From: Ruminococcus sp.
Lineage (GTDB): Bacteria > Bacillota_A > Clostridia > Oscillospirales > Ruminococcaceae
Length of the DNA stretch: 64,000 nt
Reading direction: 5' to 3'
Assembly: GCF_016283395.1 (NCBI RefSeq)
Contig: NZ_JAEEMU010000035.1
Span: forward strand, 62,001-126,000
Below are positions 50,359-59,497 of the stretch, piece after piece. Both the position numbers and the translations under genes were made by a program. Position 1 is the first letter of the stretch, and each line of letters begins with the position of its first letter. Under the pieces are notes generated by a model. That model did not search any database and was not told where the DNA came from. It saw nothing but the letters and a program-made list of their open reading frames with translations.

Positions 50359-51258
50359 ATGATATACACGGTCACATTCAATCCCGCAATAGACTACGTA
50401 TTGCACACCGACCGAATACAGACGGGCTGTGTCAACCGTTCCGAGTCTGAGGAGATATTCTTCGGCGGAAAAGGCATAAACGTTTCTGCCGTACTTGCCG
50501 AGCTTGGTGTAAAGAGCAAGGCACTTGGATTTATAGCAGGCTTTACAGGCGAAGCTATAGAGCAGGGCGTAAAGGGAATGGGCATAGATGCTGATTTCGT
50601 AAAGCTGAAAAGCGGCAATTCCCGTATAAATGTAAAGCTGAAAGCTGATGAAGAGACTGAGATAAACGGACAAGGTCCTCATATCGACAGCGAATACATA
50701 GACCAGCTCATGGACAAGCTTGACGAAATAAAAGACGGCGATACTCTTGTACTTGCAGGAAGTATCCCCAACAGTCTCCCCGACGATATATACGAAAGGA
50801 TACTTTCAAAGCTTTCTGACCGTGATATCAGAGTAGTTGCCGACACAGCAAAAGGACTCCTTACAAGCATACTCAAATACCGTCCTTTTCTCATAAAACC
50901 CAACAATTTCGAGCTCAGCGAGATATTCGGTGTAAATATCACAACATACGATGAGATAGTCGAACACGCAGTAAAGCTTCAGGCTATGGGTGCAGGAAAT
51001 GTGCTCGTATCAATGGCTGAAAAAGGAGCTGTACTTCTTGACGAGAGAGGAAAGCTCTATAAATGCGGTGCCTGCACAGGTACAGTAAAGAACTCCGTAG
51101 GTGCAGGCGACTCAATGCTTGCAGGCTTTATCGCAGGCTTTGACGGTGAAAATTACGACTATGCACTTAAACTCGGCACAGCCTGCGGAGGTGCAACAGC
51201 TTTCTCCGACGGACTTGCAAAGAAAGAACTCATAGACAAGCTTATGGAACAGCTCTGA
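50359..51258 (+). CDS. fruK: 1-phosphofructokinase (PfkB family)
   Basis: A 299-aa sugar kinase. MIYTVTFNPAIDYVL at the N-terminus, GGKGINVSAVLAELG, LAGSIPNSLPDDIY, KPNNFELSEIFG, and the ATP/anion-hole motif VGAGDSMLAGFIAG are characteristic of FruK/LacC-type kinases. It phosphorylates fructose-1-phosphate (or tagatose-6-phosphate). Fructose PTS genes are not beside it; fbp follows 13 bases later in the same operon. Confidence 0.88.
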   Translation: MIYTVTFNPAIDYVLHTDRIQTGCVNRSESEEIFFGGKGINVSAVLAELGVKSKALGFIAGFTGEAIEQGVKGMGIDADFVKLKSGNSRINVKLKADEETEINGQGPHIDSEYIDQLMDKLDEIKDGDTLVLAGSIPNSLPDDIYERILSKLSDRDIRVVADTAKGLLTSILKYRPFLIKPNNFELSEIFGVNITTYDEIVEHAVKLQAMGAGNVLVSMAEKGAVLLDERGKLYKCGACTGTVKNSVGAGDSMLAGFIAGFDGENYDYALKLGTACGGATAFSDGLAKKELIDKLMEQL

Positions 51259-51271
51259 AGGGAGGGCATCT

Positions 51272-53188
51272 ATGGATATAAAATATCTCAGACTTCTTGC
51301 CAAGGAATACCCCACTATCGAAAGTGCTGCCAGTGAGATAATAAACCTGTCGGCTATACGAAGTCTCCCGAAGGGGACTGAGTACTTTTTCAGCGATATG
51401 CACGGCGAATACGAAGCCTTCCTGCATATGCTCAGAAGTGCTTCGGGAATGATAAAGATAAAAATAGACCTTGTACTCGGCAAGACCGTTTCTGCCCGTG
51501 ACCGCGAACAGCTTGCGGAGCTTATATACTACCCTGAAAAGGAGATATCACGTCTTACCAACAGCGGCGAGATGTCCGACGAATGGAAAAGACTCAGCAT
51601 ATACAGACTCATACTTGTATGCGAAGCTGTTTCCGCAAAGTATACACGATCACGTATCAGAAAGCGCATACCAAGCGATATGGTGTACATACTTGACGAG
51701 CTTCTCAACGTTACCGACGATGTAAACAAGGACTACTATTACGATGAGATAATCAGTGCTATCATAAGCACAGGCATTGCCGAGACTTTCATAATCTCCC
51801 TTTGCAGGCTCATACAGTCCGTAAGTATAGACAGACTCCATATCATAGGCGATATCTTCGACAGAGGTCCCCGTGCGGATATTATCCTCGATGAGCTTAT
51901 GAAGATGCACGATGTTGACATACAGTGGGGCAACCATGATATCTCATGGATGGGTGCAGCCGCAGGAAATCCTGCCCTTATCGCAAATGTTATCCGCATA
52001 GCCATGCGATATAATAACTTCGATGTGCTTGAGGACGGCTACGGACTCAATCTCCGAGCACTTGCCGTATTTGCAGGCGAGACCTACGCACATGACGACT
52101 GCAAACGCTATACTCCAAGCACTCTCGATGACAATATCTACGACCCCGTTGACCTTGACCTTGCTGCAAAAATGCACAAGGCTATAACTGTTATACAGAT
52201 GAAGCTTGAAGGTCAGCTCATTGCCAAGCACCCCGAATGGGAAATGCAGGATCGTGATATCTTCGGCAGAACGGATTTCAGAAACGGCACTGTTACCATA
52301 AACGGAAAGGTGCATGAGCTTCTTGACAAGAGCTTCCCTACTGTTGATCCTGAGTCACCTCTTGAGCTTTCCGATGGTGAAGCCGAGCTTATGAAAGTCC
52401 TCGGAGCTTCATTCCGACACAGTGAAAAGCTCCAGCGGCATATCCGCTTCATTTACGCAAAGGGCGCAATGTACAAGACCTGCAACAATAATCTTCTCTT
52501 CCATGGCTGTATACCAATGGACGAAAACGGCGAGCTTCAAAGCGTAAATATAAGCGGTCAGAAGTATTCGGGCAAGTCTCTCCTTGACAAGCTTGGAGAA
52601 CTTGTAAATCAGGCATATTTCGGCAGCGGCGCAGATAAGGATTTCGCCAGTGATTATATGTGGTATCTCTGGTGCGGAGCAAAGTCCCCTCTCTACGGAA
52701 AGGACAAAATGGCATTCTTTGAGCGCGGACTCCTTGCGGACAAGTCGCTTCACACCGAGAATTACAACGCTTACTATACTTTCTCGGAAAATGCAGAGGT
52801 ATGCATGACTCTTCTGGAATTATTCGGACTTGATCCCGAGAAAGGTCATATCATCAACGGTCATGTCCCCGTAAAGATAAAGAACGGAGAAAGTCCCGTA
52901 AAGGCTGACGGAAAGCTCTTTGTCATAGACGGCGGCATATCAAAGGCATACCAGTCAACCACGGGTATTGCAGGATATACGCTGATATACGACTCTCACA
53001 GTCTCAATCTTGCCGAGCATAAGCCCTTTGTAGCAGGCGAAAGCGGCAATACTCCTACGATACACCTTGTTGAGAAACTGGACAGACGCGCTAACATCTC
53101 CGATACCGACAAGGGCGAGGAGATAGTTGACAAAATAAACGACCTGCGTCAGCTCCTTGAAGCATATAAAGCAGGTACTATAAAATAA
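51272..53188 (+). CDS. fbp: Fructose-1,6-bisphosphatase, class III
   Basis: A 638-aa Firmicute-type FBPase with a calcineurin-like metal core: FSDMHGEYEAFLHML, IGDIFDRGPRADIIL, WGNHDISWMGAAAGNP, INGHVPVKIKNGESP, and GGISKAYQ. It dephosphorylates fructose-1,6-bisphosphate for gluconeogenesis. Length is close to the usual 650-670. GGGAGG precedes the ATG and the gene follows fruK closely. Confidence 0.95.
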   Translation: MDIKYLRLLAKEYPTIESAASEIINLSAIRSLPKGTEYFFSDMHGEYEAFLHMLRSASGMIKIKIDLVLGKTVSARDREQLAELIYYPEKEISRLTNSGEMSDEWKRLSIYRLILVCEAVSAKYTRSRIRKRIPSDMVYILDELLNVTDDVNKDYYYDEIISAIISTGIAETFIISLCRLIQSVSIDRLHIIGDIFDRGPRADIILDELMKMHDVDIQWGNHDISWMGAAAGNPALIANVIRIAMRYNNFDVLEDGYGLNLRALAVFAGETYAHDDCKRYTPSTLDDNIYDPVDLDLAAKMHKAITVIQMKLEGQLIAKHPEWEMQDRDIFGRTDFRNGTVTINGKVHELLDKSFPTVDPESPLELSDGEAELMKVLGASFRHSEKLQRHIRFIYAKGAMYKTCNNNLLFHGCIPMDENGELQSVNISGQKYSGKSLLDKLGELVNQAYFGSGADKDFASDYMWYLWCGAKSPLYGKDKMAFFERGLLADKSLHTENYNAYYTFSENAEVCMTLLELFGLDPEKGHIINGHVPVKIKNGESPVKADGKLFVIDGGISKAYQSTTGIAGYTLIYDSHSLNLAEHKPFVAGESGNTPTIHLVEKLDRRANISDTDKGEEIVDKINDLRQLLEAYKAGTIK

Positions 53189-53194
53189 ACTGTA

Positions 53195-53250
53195 GGGGCG
53201 GATATTATCCGCCCGAAACAAAAAGGACGGAGTATATCCGTCCTTTCTTA
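53195..53250. terminator. Palindromic repeat and terminator after fbp
   Basis: GGGCGGATATTATCCGCCC (53195-53213) matches the repeat at 35505. It is followed by AAGGACGGA-GTATA-TCCGTCCTT and TCTTATTTT (53221-53253), a plus-strand terminator. Confidence 0.75.
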
Positions 53251-53333
53251 TTTTCCTATAAAAGAATAATGGCAAAAAACTCCCGTAAGCGATGTACAAT
53301 TAACAGCACTATTAAGAGTGAGCGAGTTTACAA

Positions 53334-53407
53334 GCGTCAACGTGGTTAGGCAGCGCGGAATCCGCGCCGAGCGTCAACGTGGTCAGGCAGAGCGGGCTCC
53401 GCGCCGA
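53334..53407. repeat. Two tandem copies of a 37-bp repeat
   Basis: 53334-53370 and 53371-53407, both GCGTCAACGTGGT followed by AGGCAG and a CGCGGA-type palindrome ending TCCGCGCCGA. Few bases differ. It abuts the stop codon of the DUF1292 gene. Confidence 0.85.
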
Positions 53408-53409
53408 GC

Positions 53410-53721
53410 TTATTCAAATTCGTATTCGCCGTCGTAGTTTTTCTTGAATTCCTCAAATACCTCTCCGAGAAGCTTGTCATCATCAACTGATACAAAGTCG
53501 TCCTCTTCGGGAGTCTCTCCTGGGATAACCTCAAGAATTACTACTTCATCGTCCTCATCATCGAAAGGAAGAAGTACAGCATAAAGATGCTCTTTATATT
53601 CAACAGTGCCGATTATCTCAAATGATACCTCGTTACCGTCATCATCAGTGAGCGTGATATAGTTTTCTGCTGATTCCTCTTCTTCAAGCTCATCGAGTTC
53701 TTTTTCGTTCATGTCGCTCAT
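53410..53721 (-). CDS. DUF1292 family acidic protein
   Basis: A 103-aa acidic protein with the DUF1292 core: NYITLTDDDGNEVSFEIIGT, YAVLLPFDDEDDEVVILEVI. These short proteins are widespread in Firmicutes (YrzB) and lie near alaS/yrrK in many genomes; function unknown. GGAGGTG precedes the start. Confidence 0.85.
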   Translation of the reverse strand: MSDMNEKELDELEEEESAENYITLTDDDGNEVSFEIIGTVEYKEHLYAVLLPFDDEDDEVVILEVIPGETPEEDDFVSVDDDKLLGEVFEEFKKNYDGEYEFE

Positions 53722-53789
53722 ACAGACACCTCCGCATAAATAATATACCTCATTTTAACATATATCATTCAAAATTGCAATAGCTCTGC

Positions 53790-55121
53790 CTATTTTTTCA
53801 CTACAAGCACCGTATTAATACCGTAGGCTTTAAAAAGCTCTATACAATCCCTGTCTATTATCTCTCCGCTTGCAGCTATTGGTATCGCAGGCGGACAGGG
53901 TACTTTCACCGACGCGCAAATACGTCCCTCAGCCTCTTCAACGGGTATCTCCTCAGACGGTGCGAATGCGGCTTCGCGGATGGCGAGAGCCATCTGCGGG
54001 AGCTTCGGCTCAATTATCGATCTCACGCAGTCTTTCAGTGAAGCTCCCGCCACCGCGCTCTCAAGCGCGGCGCGAAGCCGCACAAAGTCAAGGTCAGAAG
54101 ATAAAGGCGACATAAGAAGCACCACAAGCTCACTGTCGGCATATTCGCACTCCACTCCCTCACCGCGAAGAAGCTCCGCAAGCTCTGTGCCGCAGAAGCC
54201 GCTTTCAGCGGCTTTAACAGTTATGTGAAAGGGCTCTCCCTCGGCAAATACCAGCCTTCCGCCGAAGCTCTCCCTCAGCGAGATTATCTGCGGCAAAGCC
54301 GCAGCGATATCATCACGTATGCTGTCTGCAATGTAACGGTTGCACAGGTCAAGAGAAGCCATTATAAGATATGACGGACTGGTCGAACCGAAAAAGCTCA
54401 TAGCCTGCTTCAAAACAGGAACATATTCCCTGCATGAGGTGTGCAGAAAAGCCGCTCCAGTCAGCGCAGGCAGCATCTTATGGGCAGAGTCACAGCACAG
54501 GTCAGCTCCCAGAGCTATGGGGTGTAGATTTTTCTTAAAAAACGCAAGATGCGCACCGTGAGCATTGTCAGCAAGAAGCCGCGCTCCGTAACGGTGACAA
54601 AGCCCCGCAAGTGCAGCTATATCGGCAGTTTTGCCTGTATAATCGGGAGATGTTACGTAAAGACAGGCAGGCTCACGGCTCGCAGAAAGCGCCCTTTCAA
54701 CATCAGAAATAGCAAGCTCCCCCGAAAGTATACCGCCGCTGTACTGCGGCATAATCCACGTTACATTAAGTCCAAGAAGGGCAGCCGCATTGAGAAAAGC
54801 GCGATGAACGTTCCTTGCGGCGATAACTCTCCGCCCCTCGATTTTCATTATAGCAAGCATAGCCTGTATACAAAGAGTCGAACCGCCAGCCGAAAAAGCA
54901 GTCGCCTCACTTCCGTACAGTTTAGCGGTATTTCTCTCGCTCTCGGCAATTATGCCCTCAGCCTCAAAAAGGCTGTCAGCTCCTTTTATCTCGGTTATAT
55001 CAAGTGAATACAGTTCCTCAAGCTCCTTTACCGGAGCTTTTCCCTTATGCCCCGGCATATGAGCGCGAAGAGTCCCCGACGAAGCATACCTCACAAGAAA
55101 GTCATACAAAGGTGTATCCAT
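53790..55121 (-). CDS. Orn/Lys/Arg decarboxylase-family PLP enzyme
   Basis: A 443-aa fold-type I PLP enzyme: MPGHKGKAPVKELEELYSLD, then TAFSAGGSTLCIQAMLA, LLADNAHGAHL, and the PLP-Lys in CCDSAHKMLPALTGAAFL. The C-terminal part resembles the major Orn/Lys/Arg decarboxylase C-terminal domain. It would make polyamine precursors such as agmatine or cadaverine. The order of genes (coiled-coil, sigma-region-4 protein, this) with only 10 bases between suggests a single operon behind the promoter at 55754-55782. RBS GAGGAGG. Confidence 0.85.
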   Translation of the reverse strand: MDTPLYDFLVRYASSGTLRAHMPGHKGKAPVKELEELYSLDITEIKGADSLFEAEGIIAESERNTAKLYGSEATAFSAGGSTLCIQAMLAIMKIEGRRVIAARNVHRAFLNAAALLGLNVTWIMPQYSGGILSGELAISDVERALSASREPACLYVTSPDYTGKTADIAALAGLCHRYGARLLADNAHGAHLAFFKKNLHPIALGADLCCDSAHKMLPALTGAAFLHTSCREYVPVLKQAMSFFGSTSPSYLIMASLDLCNRYIADSIRDDIAAALPQIISLRESFGGRLVFAEGEPFHITVKAAESGFCGTELAELLRGEGVECEYADSELVVLLMSPLSSDLDFVRLRAALESAVAGASLKDCVRSIIEPKLPQMALAIREAAFAPSEEIPVEEAEGRICASVKVPCPPAIPIAASGEIIDRDCIELFKAYGINTVLVVKK

Positions 55122-55131
55122 AGTCCCCTCC

Positions 55132-55440
55132 TCAGATGTAGTATTGCAGTATCCTGAACATTCTCATTCTGGCTCTTGACATCACCGCGGAAACAGCCTG
55201 CGGCGACACTCCCAGCCTTTTGCTGATAGAAACGATATCAGTGTCCTTAAAATAGTATAGCATAATTATCTCTTTTTGTCTCGGGGTAAGCTCATTATTA
55301 ATAACTTTTAACAGTACTCGCCGCAGTCTCTGTGCATTTCCCTCCTCATCATTATTGCTGCCCAGTATCATTCTTATGCCCTTATCAGCCTCGCCCGTGA
55401 AAGTATCGGTATAAGAGTTACGTTTCGACAAAGCCTTCAC
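55132..55440 (-). CDS. Sigma-70 region 4-like protein
   Basis: A protein of about 100 aa whose C-terminal 55 residues are a sigma region 4 helix-turn-helix (LTPRQKEIIMLYYFKDTDIV, SISKRLGVSPQAVSAVMSRA). It lacks region 2, so it cannot be a full sigma factor. The start is GTG 55440 or, better spaced behind AGGAGG, TTG 55431. It overlaps the end of the preceding coiled-coil gene. Confidence 0.8.
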   Translation of the reverse strand: MKALSKRNSYTDTFTGEADKGIRMILGSNNDEEGNAQRLRRVLLKVINNELTPRQKEIIMLYYFKDTDIVSISKRLGVSPQAVSAVMSRARMRMFRILQYYI

Positions 55441-55651
55441 GCCTCCTCTTATACGCGGTAAGATGAGAGATCACCTCCTGCATCTCTCCGTGCTCGATAT
55501 AGAGCAGATGTATGCGGCGGTCAAGGTCAAGCTCCCTGACTTTCAGTTCGTCACCGCTTTCAATGAGAGTATTTCGCATTTTGGTAAGCTCGGAGATACG
55601 CTGTTTTACCATAAAACAGCTCTTGGTGTAATCGTTGATAAGCTTAGTCAT
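55418..55651 (-). CDS. Small coiled-coil protein, unknown
   Basis: A 77-aa highly charged helical protein (FMVKQRISELTKMRNTLIES, then ELDLDRRIHLLYIEHGEMQE). Probably a partner of the sigma-region-4 protein. First gene of the operon, downstream of the promoter with two LexA-like boxes. GGGGGCG precedes the ATG. Confidence 0.65.
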   Translation of the reverse strand: MTKLINDYTKSCFMVKQRISELTKMRNTLIESGDELKVRELDLDRRIHLLYIEHGEMQEVISHLTAYKRRREGFVET

Positions 55652-55725
55652 AGTATTCGCCCCCTAATAGTAAATAAAAGAGCGCACGAGCAGCATATTG
55701 CTGCACCCTTGATAAGATAGCTTGC

Positions 55726-55782
55726 GAACTAACGTTCTATTCCTTGCAATCATATTATAGAACATCTGTTCTTATTTGTCAA
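55726..55782 (-). promoter_or_regulatory. Promoter with two LexA (SOS)-like boxes
   Basis: Minus strand TTGACA (55782-55777), 17 bases, TATAAT (55759-55754). The spacer holds GAACAGATGTTC (55771-55760) and GAACGTTAGTTC (55737-55726) lies just after the -10. Both fit the Firmicute SOS pattern GAAC-N4-GTTC. Confidence 0.75.
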
Positions 55783-55864
55783 GAGCTTTTTTCAAAAAAG
55801 TATTTTTCGACAGTATACGACAAAAAAAGGAACTGCAATTGCAGTTCCTTTTTTCATATATTTA

Positions 55865-57364
55865 TCAGTCCCCAAAAGCCCATGCCAGGTCAGGATCGTA
55901 CGGATTTACGCAGTCAGCATGTGCATGAACGACTATAGGTGAAGTATATCTTACAGCTACTACTCTGCCGTTATCGTCAAGGCACTGAACTGCACAGCGT
56001 ACCCTCTTCTCATATCTCTTGTAAGAACCGCTGCCGCCGTAAACATAATAATAATACTGTCTATGGATTATATCGTCCCATGTAAATGAACCTGTTGAAC
56101 CAAACTTATTCATACCGAGCCAGTCGTAATAATAAGTACCATCATTATTAAAGCTGTATTCCCACTCCCAGCTGTATGAATACCTTCCTGTACCGCCAGC
56201 GGCACTTGCATATACATTGTATGACCTGTCATTCATATCCAGATAGAGGTGCTCCCCTTTTATGTGATATCCCATATAATCTATGTAACAGCCGTTTGCA
56301 GCGAATGACTTCAAGGTAACTACAGCACCGCGGCTTACAGCCTTTCTGCCCTCGGAGTCTGTAGCTGTACATACATATGTACCAGCCTTCTTGGCATCTA
56401 AAGTAGCTGTATTGTCACCGACCTCAACGCCGTCGCAGGTCCACTTGTATGTGTAGTTGCCGTTTCCGCCGTTTACTCCGAAAGTAAGGTAGCAATGGTC
56501 ATCCTGATAGCCGCAGAAGATACCGTCCTTGGGCTGCTGAGTGATATTGAGATAACCTGTCTTTACAGTTGCATAGTTACTTGTCTTTGTTCTGCCCTTG
56601 CTGTCGGTAACAACGCAGTAGTAATCACCTGTATTGTATGCTTTGTAAGTCTTATCGGTGGACAATACAGTCGATGAGCCCCTTTTCTTCCACTCATAGC
56701 TGTATGAAGACGAACCGCCGCTCACACCTATAGAAAGGTTATAATAACCGCCTGATTTATTGATAGTTCCGCTCTTTGGCTGAGACCATATAGTAAGCTC
56801 AGGAACTGTCTTTATTGTAGCCTTGTTTGTCTCATAAGTCAGCACCTGGGATATCTGAGCAGCTGTTGTAGTTTTTGCTTTTACCCCGCCTACAATAGTT
56901 TTTCCCCCAACTGTAACAGCTTTTGCCCCTCCACTGGAAGCTGTAGCAATAGTGCCGACATTTTTTGCCTTTTGAACAAACCTTGGTGTTGCCGTTATCT
57001 TGCAGAAGAATTCGCCCGCAGTACCTACTACTTCATAGGTGCTTTTTGTCTGAGCGTTGAGAGCTACACCGTCCTTGAACCACTGATAGCTAAGATCATA
57101 GCCGGTCAAGGTCTTGTATTGAACAACTTCAAGAACAACTTTTTCTTTTGTAGTTATCTCATCGTATGTTTTATTCACCTCAAAGTCTTTGTATACATAT
57201 ATAGGCGTGATGGTTGAAGGATTAGACAACTCAAAACTGTGATCCAGAGTTATGCTCTGACCAAATTCATAGTTTCTTGCCGCACTTGCAGAGATAGCTG
57301 TTGTTCCACACATGATAACTGCGGCAGAAAGAAAACACGCTGCTTTTTTCATAAATTCTCTCAT
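55865..57364 (-). CDS. Secreted protein with repeated Ig-like/PKD-like domains
   Basis: A 499-aa exported protein. Signal peptide (CFLSAAVIMCGTTAISASA). Several beta-sandwich repeats share the pattern GGSSSYSYEWKKRGS ... YCVVTDSKGR, GGNGNYTYKWTCDG ... YVCTATDSEGR, and GGTGRYSYSWEWEY. They resemble Ig-like or PKD-type surface modules. No catalytic or anchor domain is recognised. Start 57364 follows AGGAGG. An operator-like palindrome lies upstream (57502-57530). Confidence 0.8.
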   Translation of the reverse strand: MREFMKKAACFLSAAVIMCGTTAISASAARNYEFGQSITLDHSFELSNPSTITPIYVYKDFEVNKTYDEITTKEKVVLEVVQYKTLTGYDLSYQWFKDGVALNAQTKSTYEVVGTAGEFFCKITATPRFVQKAKNVGTIATASSGGAKAVTVGGKTIVGGVKAKTTTAAQISQVLTYETNKATIKTVPELTIWSQPKSGTINKSGGYYNLSIGVSGGSSSYSYEWKKRGSSTVLSTDKTYKAYNTGDYYCVVTDSKGRTKTSNYATVKTGYLNITQQPKDGIFCGYQDDHCYLTFGVNGGNGNYTYKWTCDGVEVGDNTATLDAKKAGTYVCTATDSEGRKAVSRGAVVTLKSFAANGCYIDYMGYHIKGEHLYLDMNDRSYNVYASAAGGTGRYSYSWEWEYSFNNDGTYYYDWLGMNKFGSTGSFTWDDIIHRQYYYYVYGGSGSYKRYEKRVRCAVQCLDDNGRVVAVRYTSPIVVHAHADCVNPYDPDLAWAFGD

Positions 57365-57501
57365 ATCAAAAAACCTCCTAAAAAAATATAAGATCAAATA
57401 AAACATTCCGCGCGCTGAACGTTTTTCCACCCCAAAATTAAACCGCACCAATAATCTGTATTTATATTAACATTATTATTTAAATATAACAAGATGATAA
57501 T

Positions 57502-57530
57502 TGTCACTAACATAGTGACATTTGTCACTA
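57502..57530. promoter_or_regulatory. TGTCACTA palindrome with third half-site
   Basis: TGTCACTAACATAGTGACA (57502-57520) and another TGTCACTA (57523-57530), about 140 bases upstream of the Ig-like protein gene. A likely regulator binding site; binder unknown. Confidence 0.6.
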
Positions 57531-57675
57531 TTTTTTTCTTTATAAGCCTCTGCGTTTTATCCTCTCAAAGTGTATCTTTTTCAATAATCAATGGTTTTTC
57601 GTTGAAAAATCGTGTTTTTCATCCCTATTACAGAAAGGCATTTAATTCATTTCGCATTAACTTTAACAAATAAAA

Positions 57676-57700
57676 AAGGACGACCATAGGTCGTCCCTGT
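57676..57700 (-). terminator. Terminator of the PP2C gene
   Basis: Minus strand GGACGACC-TAT-GGTCGTCC followed by TTTTTTAT. Confidence 0.85.
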
Positions 57701-57712
57701 ATCCTAACTATT

Positions 57713-58750
57713 TTACTGCTCATTAGCAGGCTCATCTGTCGGTTCTTCAACAGCTTCTGCATTATCACCAGCCGCCGCATCTGTAACTACCTGCGGCTGA
57801 GACTCGTCAACATAGACGATATCCTCATCGTTGACATTCTCATCAACAACAGGAACTGCCGCCGCAAGGTCCTCGCGTATACCGTCCGAGCAGGCACAAA
57901 GCCTTCTCATATCAATTATGCCAGAACAGCTGACATCGTCACCGCTGCCCTTGCGTGTCATAGCAGGCAGGAATTCGCCAAGCTGACGTATGCCCTCTTC
58001 CATGCCGTTCTCCACCAGAGTAAGAGCAAGTCCGCGGAAGAAGCCGAAAAGCTGTTCCTCGTTCCAGTATGAATTCTCAACTCCGTCTGTGCAGAGGAAT
58101 ACAGCCGCAGGCATAAGCCCCTTTGGAAGATAGAAAAATCTTGCCGAAAGTGCAGCATCGTCCTGACACATAGAAGTTGTAACGTTATCATAACAGCGCG
58201 GATCCTCGGGGATAGGAGCATAAACATTGCTGTCGCCGTCGATTATCACGCACTTTCCGTCGCCTATCTGCGCACCGAAAGCATAATTCTCGGTAACTGC
58301 CGCAAACACAAGAGTAGTACCGTAAGCACCTATGTAGTCGCCAGCCTCGTATCTTGTACGATAACCTGCGAACTTTTCGGGTATACGGTCAAGCTCCTCC
58401 TCGGTGAAAGGATTATCAAGAAAATCCTTTTCCGTAAGGTCATGCCAGCGTGCAATTATACTGCGCCAGAGCTGATTGAACAGCTGCTCGCGCTGACGTT
58501 CATCTTTCAGTATCTCATCAGCATCTTCGATCCCTTCAAGGAACTCCTTTACACATTCCGCAGCGCAGTCAACAGCAAAGCGCGAACCCCTGTCTGTACG
58601 CAGATAGCAGAGACTTCCGTGACCGTCAGCAGCTGCTGCAAATGAATATTTCTCAAAGTCACCGCAGAGAGAGCTGTCCTGACATATAAGCTCACGGCTC
58701 AGGTGCGATGCACCGATACTTGTCTGAGCAAAGGAAGAAAATCTCTCCAT
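57713..58750 (-). CDS. PP2C-family protein phosphatase
   Basis: A 345-aa Ser/Thr phosphatase of PPM type: CQDSSLCGDF, AAADGHGSLCY (metal Asp), AYGTTLVFAAV, GAQIGDGKCVIID, CTDGVENSYW, and GSGDDVSCSGII. The C-terminal 60 residues are an acidic tail. It ends the two-gene unit with the VWA gene at 58760 (9 bases apart). In TerY-type triads PP2C opposes a kinase; no kinase gene is in the window. Confidence 0.9.
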   Translation of the reverse strand: MERFSSFAQTSIGASHLSRELICQDSSLCGDFEKYSFAAAADGHGSLCYLRTDRGSRFAVDCAAECVKEFLEGIEDADEILKDERQREQLFNQLWRSIIARWHDLTEKDFLDNPFTEEELDRIPEKFAGYRTRYEAGDYIGAYGTTLVFAAVTENYAFGAQIGDGKCVIIDGDSNVYAPIPEDPRCYDNVTTSMCQDDAALSARFFYLPKGLMPAAVFLCTDGVENSYWNEEQLFGFFRGLALTLVENGMEEGIRQLGEFLPAMTRKGSGDDVSCSGIIDMRRLCACSDGIREDLAAAVPVVDENVNDEDIVYVDESQPQVVTDAAAGDNAEAVEEPTDEPANEQ

Positions 58751-58759
58751 AATCTCACC

Positions 58760-59497
58760 TTACCAGTCGGATTCGTCCCAGTCGGCAGTATTAGCATCGC
58801 TGAGAGCATCATTTGTCTGAGTCTGAACGTCCTCAGCCAGTTTCTTTGATATCTCAACAGGGTCTGTATCGCTGTCAACAGTACTTGAATGGCTTGCGAA
58901 AACACTTGTGATAACGCTTGCCTTTTCTATCATAAGTCTGAGCTGATCCTTGTTCTTTACATCGAGGACTGTCTCAGAGCTTCCCGAAAAACGTGCAAGA
59001 ACGTCCTTATCTGCATCATCGCCGATAGCAAATGCTATCTTTATTGAACGCTTATACCAGTTGTTCTTCTTGAGTGCGTCAAGTCCGCTCTCCCAGTTAT
59101 CAGTAGGACCGCCGTCACTGAAAAGGAGTATTACAGGCGGATATGCACCTGCGGCAGTCTGCAGGAACTCATTTCTTGAAAGCTTTTTATCAAGCTCCTT
59201 GCAGGCAGCACCAAAGTCTGTAACACCGCAGGCTTCAAATGTCTTGAAGCGGTATCCCTCGGGTGATACAGGCTCGGGAGTCACCCATGAAGCACCTGTT
59301 GAAAATTCAAGGATCGCAATCTTTATCTCAGCGTCATCGCTTTCATCGCTTATCTCCTGTAAAGTCTGCATTACCTCTTCGAGAGCAGATTCTACCTGTC
59401 CTATCTTGCTGCCCTGCATACTTCCCGAAGTGTCGATGACATAGAAAAGTGTCATGACCTTTCTGACAGCAGGAGCGTAGTCGTCTAAACCTGGCAT
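58760..59497 (-). CDS. VWA-domain protein, TerY-like
   Basis: A 245-aa cytoplasmic VWA protein: FYVIDTSGSMQGSKIGQVES (MIDAS), GVTDFGAACKELD (MIDAS Thr), LLFSDGGPTDNWESG. This matches the TerY family of the tellurite-resistance-type (ter) stress systems. The acidic C-terminus has no recognised domain. It precedes the PP2C gene. The TerY-C partner domain is encoded elsewhere, at 42970. Confidence 0.85.
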   Translation of the reverse strand: MPGLDDYAPAVRKVMTLFYVIDTSGSMQGSKIGQVESALEEVMQTLQEISDESDDAEIKIAILEFSTGASWVTPEPVSPEGYRFKTFEACGVTDFGAACKELDKKLSRNEFLQTAAGAYPPVILLFSDGGPTDNWESGLDALKKNNWYKRSIKIAFAIGDDADKDVLARFSGSSETVLDVKNKDQLRLMIEKASVITSVFASHSSTVDSDTDPVEISKKLAEDVQTQTNDALSDANTADWDESDW

